Shown: positions 1-13,467, counted from the stretch's first letter. The stretch is DNA of 64,000 nucleotides from Earliella scabrosa (GCA_022605405.1 JABYQQ010000011.1:1178001-1242000); one strand, 5' to 3'. Numbers and translations are program-made. Notes: generated by a model not told the origin, from the letters alone.

Positions 1-2
1 CG

Positions 3-134
3 GAGGGCGTCTACTTGGCTCATGCGGCCACAGTCATGGCGAAGTACGACCTGCAGGAGGAGCTCTCGCTCTATACTCGCACTGACAGGTCAAGACCCAC
101 AGACGGGGAGGAGGTGTGGCCTGGATGTACGTGA
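3..134 (+). CDS. 3' end of an unrecognised gene entering from the left edge
   Basis: The frame beginning at base 3 is open for 43 codons and stops at TGA 132-134. Its composition (EGVYLAHAATVMAKYD near the start, an acidic stretch near the end) reads like the C-terminus of a real protein, not like the skewed sequence that follows. No domain is recognisable in so short a piece. It could equally be the tail of a decayed gene. Confidence 0.3.
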   Translation, partial: EGVYLAHAATVMAKYDLQEELSLYTRTDRSRPTDGEEVWPGCT

Positions 135-1765
135 AATCGTTCTTGCCATGGTCTATACTATGTACTGACATATGGATGTGCATTATACTAGACCCGCTGA
201 GCTATCTCCGCGGCGAATGTCTCCGGACATACGTTCCATCTCTTCCAATACGCAAACTCATTGCGGCATATCTCGTCAGACTAGCGTAGAGAATAATCGC
301 ACACATCCGCTGTCGTGTGCAATCCCACACAATACACTCTACGCTGTCTTCGCTCGGGTAACGCAGGACGTGAACGTCAAACATACAATCAGCTTGGAAG
401 ATCCCTTCGGCATACATCAATCTGCCACAATGAACATACAACGCCTACATGACCTAAGATGAGGAGAACAGGCAGAACGCGAGAACGGACACCGTACATG
501 TGACGCTGCGCCCCACCATCTCCGCTAGCGGCTTTCCGAGTGCACCTCGACAACGTCCACCGCAGGTACGATGACGTCCGCCCGCCGCACGAACGTGTCG
601 AGCAGCGAGCAGCTTCACGAATGTGTGCGTGGGCATAGGCCCGCACCGGCCTGGGTCAATGGGCGCGTCAACACTTCCTCAACCTGTCTTGCCCATGTCA
701 AGTGCGGGTGGGGGTCGCGACGGAATGCGCGTAGGGGTCAGCGAGACCCGCAGAACCGATCGACGCACCGCAGCCGTCGCGCTGGTGGTCTGGGTAGGTC
801 CCGTATGAGGAGTAGGAGGAGGATGGGCGCGGGGATAGCAGCGAGGGTTGGACTATAGTAGCAGAGGACGATGCGGTGTACGCGAACGTGTCGTGATGCT
901 AAGGAGGGGGTTGCACGAAAGACTGCCTGCCGGCTCCGCGAACGGGCTCGGACATGCGACGGTCGAGAGTGGGGTTAGATAACTGGAGACGGGACAGACC
1001 GTGTTCTTGGCCGTATCACGGCGGGACGGGTTCTGGGTGTGGGGTGCGCTCATGGGCTGAGGAAAGGAGAACTGGCAGGCGGAGGAGTGTGCGGGGATAG
1101 CGCTGTCGGCGGGAGAGGAGACGGGAGACGGAGGGGTGCGGAGTGGAGGAGGAGCTGGGGCCCCAAGGGAGCACGGCGGCGGCCGGGATGCGTATGGATG
1201 TGAGCGTAGGAGTCGGAGGGCGGATTGTACACGCAGACTGAGGGCCACGGAGGAGGACAGCGCGTTCACCAAGTCGCACATCGTGCGCAAGGACATGCTC
1301 GACACGTACGTCGCCCGTCAACTCCCTAGCCAGGGCCGCACCTTGAGCTCCAGGTGGGGCGAAGGTGCACCTCGAGATCGTCAGGCGTCTGCCCGTGGAC
1401 GCTGAAATCCGAGACAACAATCGGGCGTGAACACTACCGCAGCGCATGCACAAGGGATTGATGCTAACGTACCTTTTGGCTGATCCGCCTCGTACCAGCT
1501 TCACACCGCCTCCTCTGACTGGTCCCGCTCTGAGTTGATCCATTATTCCTTGGCCATCCAGGAAGTCGTACGAGAGCAGAATCCTTGAACGTAACAGGCT
1601 GGGAGTTCGACGCCGGACGGTGGTGACGGACTGATGGCGGGCAAGCTGTGACAGAAAGGGTATGTTAGCATGAGCAGTACAACGTTGATCGAGGTGATAA
1701 GGGTAGTCTAAGGGAGAAGTAGATGTAGAACAAGGGGTAGGCCCATTGGTGGCTCGTGGTACAGA

Positions 1766-1805
1766 CGCCGAATCAGTGCAGACGGAGGTCTGCACTGATT
1801 CGGCG
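1766..1805. repeat. 18-bp perfect hairpin with a 4-base loop
   Basis: Bases 1766-1783 are the exact reverse complement of 1788-1805, with GGAG between them. Pairing continues past the stem after one mismatch. The surroundings are non-coding. It could be a terminal structure of a small mobile element or a chance fold-back. Confidence 0.85.
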
Positions 1806-4800
1806 CCTGGCCAGGCATTCCCGCAGGCGCAACCAAGGCTATAGTGAATGTAATGACAGCGAATATATAGCCTCACGGATTGTAGAAAGAAGAGGGTTAA
1901 AGTTTCGCGGTTTGAGGTGAGCAGGTGTGTGGAAGGAAGGGATGGACTGCGGACACATAGTGTCAGGACTCAGGACTATGACTACTCACAAGGGTCATAG
2001 TACCATGGTGTAAGCCGTGCACGCCACCGAGCAGTTGTCTTCGGACATAGACTCACTCAGTCATTTGCCGGACCGTTGTGGTTGATAAATGCGTGCTTAA
2101 GGCATCCGAAGGTGCTCGCGGTGGCACCGACGCTGATGTGCTGGCACACGCTCTACTCGGTGTCGGTAGCGAGTGGGCTGTTCAGCCTGCCAAACGCTGC
2201 GTCGGGAGGGTTCAAGAGGCTAGCAGGCGGGCAGGGAATAGGTAGCTGGGTAGGATGGGATGGGGTGCATACGGGAGTTGGAGGCACGGTGAAAATCAGT
2301 GCGTCGAAGAGCGACCCAGAACATTGATTGGAACACTGATTTGAATCGGCGTTTGAAACAGCGATTACCATCGCTTGTTCAGGTCACATTGATTTTTACT
2401 GTTGCCGGAATCACTGTAGCTGACATTGATATCGGAGTTTCAATGTCCCTTACAGTGATTTCCATCGTGTTTCCTTCCCGCAGTGCCAACTGGACTCAAT
2501 GCTCATGCTGTCTCCCTGGACTCTCCCCGCCCTCAGGCCTCAGCGTCGGCCTCAGCAGCCTCAGATTGTACTCACACGCCCCTTCTCCACCCACACGGCC
2601 CTCGTCTGCGTCTTTTGGGCGTGCTGCGCGCTGCCAGCGACACATGGGCAACCGTCGTCCTTCCTTTGCACATACAGCTTCCTGCTGGATCCCGTCCTCG
2701 GCCTCGTGTGCTATCGACTCTGCACACTTGCCTGCCCGCACAGGTGTCTGCATTCGTCCCGTGAGCACGTTTCTCCCGTGTCGACGTGCGCGTCCTCCCT
2801 TGCCCGTCCCGACTCCCCACGTGCAAGCGACGAGTTGCATCCACGTCCCCTCCCCTGTCACGCAAAGCTCGCCGTCAGTCCTTGTCCGCACGCCGTCCTG
2901 CGGTCATGCACTCACACAACGTCAGCAGCAACGCGTTATCATCTCCTGCGTACACGCATCCATCACCAACGACCGCAGACACCGCCCAGTCCCACTCCCT
3001 CGCGCCGCCGTCGCTCACATGACGACAACCGCTCCATGGTCTGCAACATGCAATGTGAGCTCCCCGCACGCACCCCTCGCAGTGGAGTGATTCTGCTCAC
3101 CTGAACGCTCACCAGCCACGTGGGGACGAACTGCGAGCGCGGCGCGCGAGGACGACACCCGCGCGAACAATGCCTAGGTGGCATGCTCTGCACACGAAGA
3201 CTGCCTCGGATCGAGACGGGCTCATCTGTAGTGCACGCCGGGGCGGTGAATCACCTGGAAAAGGTCCTGAGTGGGAAACCTCTGTTGATCCAACGTAAGC
3301 GCGGTCCAAGCATGTCTTTGCCACCGCTCTCCCACTCACCGCATGCGCAGTGACGCCCTGAGGGTCGGGAACGGTCGCTCTGCCGTCTTGCAACATATCC
3401 CGTCTAATGCGGGACGTCAGGCACTCTCTTTGTGGTTAATGTAAGCGTACACCCTCGATTTACTGCCTCGGCTCTCGAGTACTCACCGCCACTCTAGTTG
3501 AGTCTGGCGCATCTTCGACATCAGATGGCACGTCCACCGTGCGCGTCCGCAGTGTGCGCGCACTTGACGTGGGACAGGCTGCACAACAAGTCCAGCTTCC
3601 CCTCCTACAATCCGCCGAACGACAGGCACGGCTCACCTTTGCAGTCCTTCGTCATGGCGGACGACGGTGACAGCACGAGCTGGTCGTATCAAGAGAAGCC
3701 GGGAAACAGGATTGGTGACACCCAAGACGACAAGCAGAGAAGACGGGGGCCGGCAGGAGCAGGCGGGAGCGCAGGACGGACGATGAAGGATGAATGATAA
3801 TGATCATCTCGCTGTGAACCACGGGAATACATCCCCCTCTCCCTGTGCACAGACCGGTTCACAGCCACAACCCGCGCCCGTTATCCGAACTGTTATGAGC
3901 ATCCATCTCAGCTGCAATATCAGCCCGCCGCGCTCCGTCAATTGCACTCGTCCGTGTCTCGCTTTGTGCACCGGTGCGTTCCAGAGACTCGGGAGTACAC
4001 ACCTGCACTAACCTCGCTCGCCACGTTTGCCTAGACAGTTTCTCTGCCGAATGTCCATACATCCAAATTTTATCGGGGAGCACCCTCTGACCCGATGCAC
4101 ACGATCACGGAGCTCGAGTCCGAGCCGGGTCAACCCGGACGTCTGCTGCTCACGCGCAGCACTCGTCTACGAGCTCCCGAGTCCCGAGCTTGACCGTTCG
4201 CACCATGTTTGACATCGTAGCGCAACCACGAGCTCAAACGTGACTACAGCTTGTGCGGCTGCCGAAGCTAGTCTCGCAGTGGCGGAATATCCTGCAAACG
4301 ACGGCCTCGGGTGGGCTGGACTGGCATGCTCGTCTGCATGGTGTCCAACCCCTCAGACGCAGGCAGAAGCGTGATGCGCACGCTGGGAGCGGCGGAGCGC
4401 CTCGCGAGGAACCAGGAGCGAGCGATGGACGTCCACGGACCCTTTCGTTGGGCTGGGCTTGCGTGCTGGTCCAAACGACGTCCGACACTTCTGCCCAATG
4501 TGCATGGAACGTGCGCGCCGTGCCGAGCATCGCACGACGGGAACGGAACCTTGCACGTGATGCAGGATGCAATTCGCGGCTGAGGGTCGGGACGTTTGGC
4601 GAGAACACATGCGGCTCTGAGTCTGAGCGGCCGCGCGAGAGTACACGAGCCTACGAGTCGACGGACGAGCTCGACGTCTCTGCACAACCGCGATCGGCGA
4701 CCGAACGGCTGCCGTCTCGAGTTGCAAACATGCAGGACCACCTGTCCGAGCGCGAGCGCCAGTGCGGGTACAAACACGAGTCCGAGGCGGCAGGGAGAGA

Positions 4801-6937
4801 AACGTCGAGAGCCGGGACATGATGGGATGCCGGGACGCTGTACCTCAGCTGACCTGTATGCCTGTCTCGTCGATACCCCGGAATGAACCTAGGGCTGCAT
4901 CCGATTCGTGTTTGACCAGTCGTCCGACGTCATACACTCGGACCACACAGAACGACCTGTCCCGTCCTGAGAAGGTCCGAGGAACTGGGACGGTGCAGAT
5001 GGAGGGAGTAGACACGATGCGGTGAGCACCTTCTCGTTTCGTCTTGATTCTCGTTTGTGGTGGATCCGGATCCATGTCCGAATATGCGGGATGCTGAGCA
5101 CCCTCTCCTCGTCTCTTGGCTGTTGTGAGGAGATATTGGGCCGTGCGGTGCGAGTCTCGATTCTCGCACTCTCCCCGTCCGTCCATCCGAGGCTCCCGGC
5201 TGTCTCTCGCATCGGGTGTGCACGGGAGGGACACGGGAGGTCCATAAGCGACTCGTGAGCACGCACAGGTGGAGACGACCTCGTGTGCGTGGGTGCGTTC
5301 CGCGAACGTCATCTCAATCCATATTTCAGTTCTGCAGTACTGGGGAATCCCAGCCGAGTTGTCGCCTCAATATCCTCCTCCGCACTGCACATGCAAACGT
5401 TCGGACGCAGGCGGGGCCGTTCGCTCGTCTCTCGATCCACGAAGAGGGCTAGCGCCCATCCCGCCAACTCCACTCTCGTGCAGCCTCAGAGTCACCGTCA
5501 TAGCCTGCTCTGGCCGTCTCCGGTGAGTATCACTACACGGAGGTCCGTCTCGGGAAGCTCCAGTCTGACAACATTGCCCTTCCGCTCATTCAGGCCCTTC
5601 CACTCGATTTTCCTCCTCACGTACCGCTTCATCTCGCGACACACGGATGACGTTACACACGCGTCCCGGACGCCTCAGACGACTCCCGACGACTCTTGAA
5701 CCTCCCGAACCTCCCATTGGCGACGCGTCGGGTCGGATGCCACATCCGGTGAGCACACCGTGCTTGTCTGTCTGCATTGCAAGTGCGAGTGCTCCTGAGG
5801 TTGCGCTCCCCAGGCGACAGCTCGTCCTGTGCGCCTCGAATGACTTCCAGGCCTCCCTGGATGGGCTTCCAGACAACTCGCATCGCTCGTCTGACGGACG
5901 GACCTCACCACAGACCTTGCCATGCGAGAGCGGCGCATTCTCGGACCCTCACGCTCGCACGGCATCTGAACAACATTGTGAGTGGACCCACATAGTGTTC
6001 CCGGTGAACACACTTCCGGACGACTTCGCACAGGCCCCGGGACTCGACTCACTTTTGGACATGCTCTCTAGAAGGCAGCGCGTGTCTCTGGACCCCGGCC
6101 GTACAAGACTTGGCCGGTCTTCCCCACCGAATGCACGCACCGTTCGAATGCCTAACGTGTGGACTCACCTGTAATCTGCACCCTCGTCTCATGCACTGAC
6201 CTGACTTGCAGACGTTGCGTCCCGCCCATCGCAAGTCTGGGAGAGCAGCAACGTGCGCGTGTGTGGGATCAGGATCAACGGATGATGGGCTTCCGGGGCG
6301 GACCCGATCGCGCTCTCGTGCCAATTCTGGCATGCAGGTCGGGAGGTCATGTCGCAGCTGCAGTGCTCCGTCGGAAGTCGGGGACTTGTTCCGCAGGCAG
6401 TACGCCGCCCCGCATCGGGTTCATGCAAGTCCGAGATTCTTGCAGCCGGAAGAGGATAGGACGTCGGACACCTGCCTGAGTTCCCTGTGAGTCTGTGTCC
6501 CTCCCACCGTGTCGCTTCATTGCTGACACGTTGTACTAGCTTTCCCGGTCGCGCTCAAGGACCTGCGTTGCAGGAGACGTCGGCTATCGCGTCACACACT
6601 CATAATGTGTAGTCGGGCAGCGTGTGCGTACGAGGCGGAGACGGAGAGTGGCAGAAGGCAAGACACATTCGGGATGAGTCGCCCACTAACTGCGTCATAG
6701 GCGCCCACCTCCAAGTTCCCTCCTCGTCTCTGGTGTTTGCACTCGCTACCTGCCGTTCTCCGACTCAGGAACAACACCGCACTCGTAAGGAAGCTCCGAG
6801 TACCCGTCAAGGCGGGCGAGGATAACCTGGAGGTAATCCAGCCGTGAGCGATGGGAGGGAGGAGGGGAGGGCGAGGAGGGCGAGCGCCGGGATGAGGATT
6901 ATCTTGAGACAATCCGACGGGCAGCGAGAAGAGGGCT

Positions 6938-7021
6938 GGGAGAGGGAGCGACGCGGAGAGAGCACGGGAGAGGGAGCGACGCGGAGAGAGCGCGGGAGAG
7001 GGAGCGACACGGAGAGAGCAC
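6938..7021. repeat. tandem repeat, three 28-bp units
   Basis: Three consecutive units of 28 bp (6938-6965, 6966-6993, 6994-7021) begin GGGAGAGGGAGCGAC and differ at one or two positions each. They lie in a purine-rich tract outside any recognised gene. Confidence 0.85.
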
Positions 7022-7466
7022 CAGGAGCGCGAGCGCCGGCGCGAGATGAACTTCAGATGATCCTGACCGACGGCAAGGGGGCGAGAGGGTGCGCGAGGTC
7101 GGGGCAGTGTCGAGTGAAGATAATGTAGGGAGGGCGAGGGCATGGGGAGGATTAGAACCCTGATTAAGATTATTTGTTAACACTCTTTTAATCAAACGCC
7201 TATGGAGCTTACCGTGGAAAATTAACCCCTTTGCTGAAGTCGCTGCGAAGTTTCAGTAGCTCTTTTCTTGCCCTTTCGACGTGCTCTCGCGGCCCCATTT
7301 CTGCTTTGCTTTCTGAGAACACTAACTGGAGCAACTTGCAATGATGGTCCATCGGTACGTTGGTCAGAGAATGTATTCTGAGAGTAGTAATATCTGACAT
7401 CCGTGTGGCTATGTTAGGATCCCGCGAGTCTATCTCTTACCCCGCGTCATCGAGCCGCCTCAAGAC

Positions 7467-9519
7467 ATGCAGTTACTAGACAGAAATTACAGGCTTACCG
7501 GAGCTACGCTCGAGAAGGAGGGTGGTTTGAAGGCGACTACGCTCCACGAAGGACACTCGGTAAGTTCATGCTCAGGTTGACCCTAGACCACGGCGTCTTC
7601 ACGCTTGACCTTCATTTGCAGTCATTGACAACAAACTCCGCTCAATCCTCTCACACACATATCTCAGCAGCATCAGGAGTTCACCCAGATGCGCACTTCG
7701 CGGTGACGGATGAACAGGTGCCGTCGAATTTTGCCATCGTGCAAGAAGCAACCACCCGGTCCATTGAGGTTCTCATTCCGAAATCCGACCCACTCCAGGC
7801 ACAGGAATGCACTGTCCCCCATACCCCTAGCCCACACTCCCTTTCATCCGCCATTCCCGGTCGTGATGTTGCCTCGACTGTAATTGGGAACCACGACCTA
7901 ATGCGACAAGTGTTCGAGAGTTTCATACATGATCCCCTTGATGAGAGGCGACGTCTCGGGAGAGCCTGCGTCTTGGTCAGCCGATCGTTTTTCAAGTTGG
8001 GGACAACGTTGATCTGGAGCGACCTATCCGACCATTCGGATTTGAACCCACTGTTCCGGCTTCTGGACGCGGTTATGTTCACCCCTGGTCTGCTGGAGAA
8101 AGTCTTCAGTCCATCGTACAAGTAGTGAGTCCTTCTCTTAACTAACCAAGCCCTAACAATCCTAACTTCGCCCAACACTGCTTCCTCCAGTTATGCTCTT
8201 CAGTATCAAGTAGAGTTGACCACCAGCGTCCCCTGGCATAACTTTCTTTTTTACGCATCCCTCGTCCAGACCGCAAAGGTACAAACCGCCGCAATCCCTC
8301 GTTTTGTGATACCCTTTCTCGCCTCCCTCGTAGTCGACAGGCGGCCTATTCTCTGCAACCTGAGGCATCTCACCTGGTCAGATAACGTGCCCAATTGCGA
8401 TGACCTACTGTACTTTCTACCGAAGTCGTTAACTCATTTGACGCTCCGAATCTGGGACAAGGAGCGATGGCTCCTTCCCTCTCATTATTGTCTCGAAAGT
8501 GACAGCCTTACACCAGACACTGGGTTTTCCTCCTGGATGAACCGACTACGTCACAAACTGGTGGTCCTCTCCCCGTACTTGGAGGTGTTCGTTGTGGAGT
8601 CCATTGACCACGTCTTCGGCCATGTCGCGATCGAAGACTACTTCGAGTCATTGCACCGTATACCGGTGAATCCGAGGACGGACGGTGAGCCTCGCTAGTG
8701 CAAGCTTCTCATCGTACAAGACTAACGTGAACACCATCAGGTAATGGTCGTATCGTCGACAACTGGTCCTTAACTTCGTTGAGAGAGGTGCAATGGGGTA
8801 ACCTCTCCGGCCCCTCCGAGCTCTTCCAGGCTATCGCTTCGTTTCAATCTCACAACTTTCGGGCCCTCCGCAAAATCGAGCTACTCTCTGCTGCGACTAA
8901 GTACAACGCGAAGGAACGGCGCTTTCTGAACGAGGTCAGCGTTATCCTCGACCTTCCCCAGCTCCAAGTCATCAACATTCGCTTCATTCACCAACGTTTC
9001 TTCTTCAACGATGACGACTTCCGAACCCTTGTCATGGCATGGCCCTCCATCGAGGAGTTGGACGTCTTGTTCATCCTGGAGACGCGAAGCAACAAGGGCC
9101 CCCACGTAATGCCTCAGCTCGTTAGTCTGGGCTTTGCTGCCCGTCGTTGCCCAAACCTTCGGATCATCTCCCTTCCTGGATTATTCGTCCCGGCGGTCGA
9201 CGAGCACCCGTTCGACATAGGAGCTCCCGAGAATCACCCCTTGATGCATATCCGGACTCGAGAGATGTACTGCTTGCCGCAGGATGTTGCGACCATTGCG
9301 GATGCTTTGGAGGCCTCCTTCTCAAAACTAGTACCGTATCATGCTGCGGGAGCGTACGTACCTTCCTTCTCTTCCTGTTCCTATTAAGCTCTAAGCTCTC
9401 CGTTCCAGTGACCGGCGCCGTCTTCTTCTAGCGCCCTATATCACCCGTAAGTTGGCCTCTATGTAGTGTTGGACTATGCTAACGATGCATCAGTACCCCA
9501 TGGAACAAAGTACCCGTAG
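7467..9519 (+). CDS. F-box/LRR-like protein
   Basis: Five introns join six exons in one frame: 7467-7559, 7622-8124, 8191-8684, 8741-9353, 9409-9446 and 9494-9519, giving about 588 residues. A short helical segment after residue 120 (NHDLMRQVFESFIHD, then a stretch ending ACVLVSRSF) looks like the F-box helices that bind Skp1. The rest has the irregular leucine-rich strands of basidiomycete F-box proteins, for example LPQLQVINIRFIHQRF and WPSIEELDVLFI. Such proteins usually act as substrate adaptors of SCF ubiquitin ligases, but the substrate cannot be inferred. The ATG at 7467 is chosen because 7560-7621 has clear GTAAG and TTGCAG intron ends. A later ATG at 7568 lies inside that intron. These families expand quickly in agaricomycetes. 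Confidence 0.7.
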
Positions 9520-11531
9520 TAGAGGAGATGCTGCTAGGCCTGGCACGTTGCTCCATGCATCTTCGTCACGATTCTGCCCCATTCATTCGTATGCAGAGGG
9601 TCACGCAGAACGGCTTATCACTCTTGGTAGACCTCTCTTGAATGATTGTATGAATTGTCAAGAAGGACGCAATACGATTACGATGTATAGCCTCAACTCA
9701 TGCACGACGCGTCTCGAACAATGATCAGCATATGACAGCTCAGCAACCCTGACCAAACTTCCTGTGGCAAGTCTGACAAGCTCGGGCAGTTGTTGAGCTG
9801 CCTAGACTCGTCATCATATTCGCCGCGACATCTCCCAGCGCCGTCATCAGAACAGGGTGAGCACCATTTACAGGAGTCCTTGAGGCAACAACTTCAGCGT
9901 TACGACAGAGTTGTAGAAGACTATGTTACGCACGACAATATCTTCTTACACTCCTCTGCCATCTTCTGCAGCTCGGACAGCTGCTGGACCGAAAGAACCT
10001 CCTTGTGCCCCTCGCCCTGCCTCCCCTCAACTAGATCCACTTTTCCGGGGGTGGTAGTAGCGCTAGGGAGAGTATCCCCACCATCCTCAGACTGGGGGAG
10101 CTGTCGTTAATCTATCACGGCGTCATTGAAAGCTCGCGGAGTCCTGCTCACCGCAATTGTTCCCCGCACCAACTCAGAGTTGTGAGACTTGCTCTCGTCG
10201 CGATTGTCCTCCAAGTCCGTATCCTTAAGGGCGACCAGGGGGGGTCCTTGAGATTGTTCGAGCATTGCATCATGAGAGCTAGACATGACGAACACGGTGG
10301 GGAAGGAGGTTGGCCAGCACAGATCGTTGGAGGGAGAAAAGGCGGATACTGGGAGAGAGGACCCGCTCGTCCAACTGCTCCGACCGGCGTCCGTTCTTGA
10401 TATCCATCATGCAAGCAACCGCGTAGCGAACACCGGCGCGTGCAAGGAGCGAATACAAGTACCCAAGCTTGAAGACCGGCAGCACCTAGAGCTCGGATAT
10501 GTGGCGTTAGGAGTACTAGATCCCGAGGCACCTTGGGTCCGAGTCGTCCGGTAGTGGTTATTCATGTTTTCCACCGCTCCCTACGACTATCCAACTTGTC
10601 AGGATTGGTCTCGTAAGAAGTTGTCAAGGCGACGGATGGCTGGAACATTCTGTGGGCAGACTGTCGGTTGTACCAGTCAAGCGAGATTCGCAAACCCCGA
10701 TGGCCTCCCTCGTGCTGAGATGGCAAATACGAATCGAGGAGATACCTACTCAGGCCTAGAATACGGAGAGCATGACTCCGAGTCAGACGACTTCCGGCCT
10801 TTCCCTCAACTCCAAGTCGATGGATCATCCTAGCACACTGTGAGACTTCCGAAGAGACTTGATGTCAATGAGGTAATATCTGACGCGACCCATCAGCCTC
10901 TTCCATTGCAACCGGGACTCAGATCAGACGGACTCCCATGATTAACCTTCAAGTCCTTGACATCCTCCGAGGAAGATCTGTATATGTCATGAGGCTGTGT
11001 AAGCTCTGAGCATTCAAGCTCACTGCATACACTCATCTTCAGCCCTGCTTAATTGATGGGGATATTCCAAAGACTGACCTTCAACAGCAAGTACATCCGT
11101 GAGCCTGAAGTACCTCGAACTTGCCTCAGGGCGCCAACCTCAGGAACTAGAACCTCCGGCACTGGCAGTGTAGCCTATTCTGAAGCTACCGACGGTCGGT
11201 GCACCGCTAGCACTTCGGTGAATAGCCCGAGAGCTCGTTAACCTGAGATATGTCGGTGAAGTTAATACGTCTCCTCTCGTTGGAGTAAAGGCTGAGTAAA
11301 CTTCACTTCAGGAAAGTGTGACAGGCGCTGTAGTGAGAGAGGTGCCCTCCCAGCGCCCGCCACCCACATCCATAGCCGAGACAGAACAGGTCGGACAATT
11401 TCCTTGCTGGGTAACATCGTGGAGACTTGCGCATTTCTAGAAGCACACAGAATTGCGTGATAGTACATAAGACCAGCCCGGCTTCGTTTGGGTCTTCCCA
11501 ACCTTCGTCCCTCCCATCTCCATTGTTCCAC
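9520..11531. other. intergenic region with a possible decayed minus-strand gene
   Basis: No complete gene is recognised. On the minus strand between about 10580 and 9860 several short frames have protein-like composition. One is a stretch around 10450-10370 (LYSLLARAGVRYAVACMMD). Another is a helical, glutamine- and leucine-rich stretch near 9930 (SVQQLSELQKMAEECKKILS). They are not joined by convincing splice sites and are broken by stops, so a relic is more likely than a working gene. Confidence 0.35.
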
Positions 11532-12992
11532 ATGACTGCTTACCGTTCAGCCACCAACGCCATCCTTCCCCTCTCTGACTGTACGTTCACTCATGCAGGC
11601 GTGGTATCGGTTATACATCATCTACGTACCCATCCGGTCTTTGCCAACGCTCCCGAAGATCGCCTCCGGGCTGCCGCGTTTGGCTTCTTGGTAGCCGGCA
11701 TCTCCAGCGACAACTCCCGTGATCTCTTCCAAAACGAACCTCGTCCCGTCTACTTCGATTGTCACTTCTGTAGCCCTACACACCGGCATGGAGACCTTGG
11801 AGTCGAGTACGCCAAGACCGTGAGCGACCAGGTATGTGCAGGGTTATCACGCGCTAGACAACTTACTGATCATATTCTGAAGAGTACGCATGTCGACGGT
11901 GCATCCGAGGGCGCAGATTTGTTAACGCACGCCGGAGACACCCGCCTTCTAGGAACCGACCCCATCCTGTCCAGTGAGTCGGAGCCTGGTGCCAATGTCC
12001 CGAAGGCGAGCGTCGCGCCTGCTATCTCCATCGCGGCTAGCGTGCTGGCCTCATCCGTCAACCCGACCACATCCCGTACATCCCCTCCATCCACCACGTC
12101 CATAGCTCCTGCCGTTTCCCCCCCCCCTGCAAGTATCCTGGCCCCTTCTACCGTACTTCCGCCTCCTCCATCGACAATTCCGAAGTTCGGGACCGACGGG
12201 GCCCTAAATGCGACGTTCGTCTTTCCGCCGAAGAGACAGGGTTGCGTTAGACCGTTCCATTCCTCGGAGGATCCGTTCGCGCAGGACGACATCGTTGGGT
12301 ATTACGAGAAGCTCGAAGCGCACGACGATGGCGACGGTGACGCGGGCGTATCTGCTTCCTCAGAGGCTCAGGACATGCGAAGTTCGAGACTCCCATCAAC
12401 TTTTGGTTCCACGGACGCGGTTGCATGTTTTCAGCAGCGTGTTCGAGACCTTGAGGATGTCAACAATGCCCAGCGAGTAGAGATAGCCGCACTTCGGTCT
12501 CTTCTCAGCTTTGAGGAGCGGGGTAGGTCATGAATGCAATATCTCCGGCCGCAGTGCTGATCGTATGTTTTAGCTGAGGACCTTCCGACTGCCAAGCGGA
12601 CTGCTACCCCAACTCCGCGTCCATGGTCCTCCGGAACATTTGGGCAAGGACTCAACGCTACCGCGTACTCCCGCTCAACCACGCCGTGCTCCGAGTTCTC
12701 CACAATCACCTCCGTCACCACATCCTCTGCATGTCCGTCTGCTCATGAAGCAGACTGCGAAGGTCCCCTATCGCCGTCTTCGTCCAGGTTTTATGGCGCT
12801 TTTGGCCCTCGCTCCTCCGCTGTTCTGCATTTGTACAGTCTTCCCCCCTCAGCCAACTCCTGTCTGTATCGTATCTACGGGACATACGTTCCCGACTGTT
12901 GGGTGGAGAAGCTGGCGAAGGGGTTGAAGTGCGCTTCTTTGGTTGCCGAAGCTTTGAAGGAAGCCATGCTCCTCGATCGTCGTGCTGAGTAG
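11532..12992 (+). CDS. unrecognised two-exon protein upstream of the transposase
   Basis: Exon 1 (11532-12522) and exon 2 (12574-12992) join in frame across an intron ending TTTTAG, giving about 469 residues. I do not recognise the family. The first 120 residues look folded (HAGVVSVIHHLRTHPVF, then CHFCSPTHRHGD with two Cys and two His). The middle is low-complexity Ser/Pro/Ala/Thr. Near residue 310 a short coiled coil (FQQRVRDLEDVNNAQRVEI) precedes a second Ser/Thr-rich part and a folded C-terminus. The gene lies on the same strand, about 475 bases before the transposase, so it may be an accessory gene of that element or an independent host gene. An in-frame upstream extension exists, but 11532 is a true ATG. 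Confidence 0.6.
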
Positions 12993-13467
12993 GTAGCAGA
13001 TCCCGGAGGCACGCACAATACGTACACGCTCCCAGGCTGCTCAACCAAAAGCAATGTTTCCCACTTTCTTGGTTCCCTCCGTCTAAGTATGTTGCGTTCT
13101 CTGTCCCCTTATCATCGCGCGCTTTGTCACAGAACCAGTAGTGTCTCTCATGTTGTCTTGTACTAGTCCCACACAACGTCGAGGTTTGTTGGAGCATCGA
13201 CTTAAAAGAGGCAGTGCAGTGCTTGGCGTTTGGAATGTTGTGATCCCCGATTGATGGCTTCGGGTTCAAGTTGGCGGCTCCGAGTCCCAGGAACCTTCTA
13301 CCTTAATCTCGGACGACCACCGACGCCTGCAAAGCTCACATCATCCTTGGCCCAGTCACCGACCGACCTATCCAACTATAACGCCCTACCATACTTCCGT
13401 CCTACGCAGCTCTCCGACTGTGATTAGAGCTTGCTTCCCTAGGGTATTTTTCTCCAGGCTGGTTAGG
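12993..13467. other. gap between the hypothetical gene and the transposase
   Basis: About 475 bases with no exon recognised. It should hold the promoter of the transposase and, if the element begins here, one terminal repeat. I could not identify a terminal inverted repeat by eye. Confidence 0.4.

Larger units (their letters stand above)
135..7466. other. gene-poor region, no recognisable gene
   Basis: No exon chain here resembles a known family. Between about 2.48 and 3.05 kb the plus strand is strongly C-rich, which opens long frames on both strands. Several GT..AG pairs look intron-like (for example 6487-6540) but the flanking codons make no recognisable protein. A 63-codon minus-strand frame (7400-7209) has plausible amino-acid use and an intron-like sequence upstream, and may be the relic of a small gene. 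The region also holds the hairpin at 1766-1805 and the 28-bp repeats at 6938-7021. Confidence 0.5.

Noticed and set aside
2299..3104. Long overlapping plus-strand frames (263 and 201 codons)
   Set aside because: They arise from the C-rich composition; the proteins are low-complexity and match no family.
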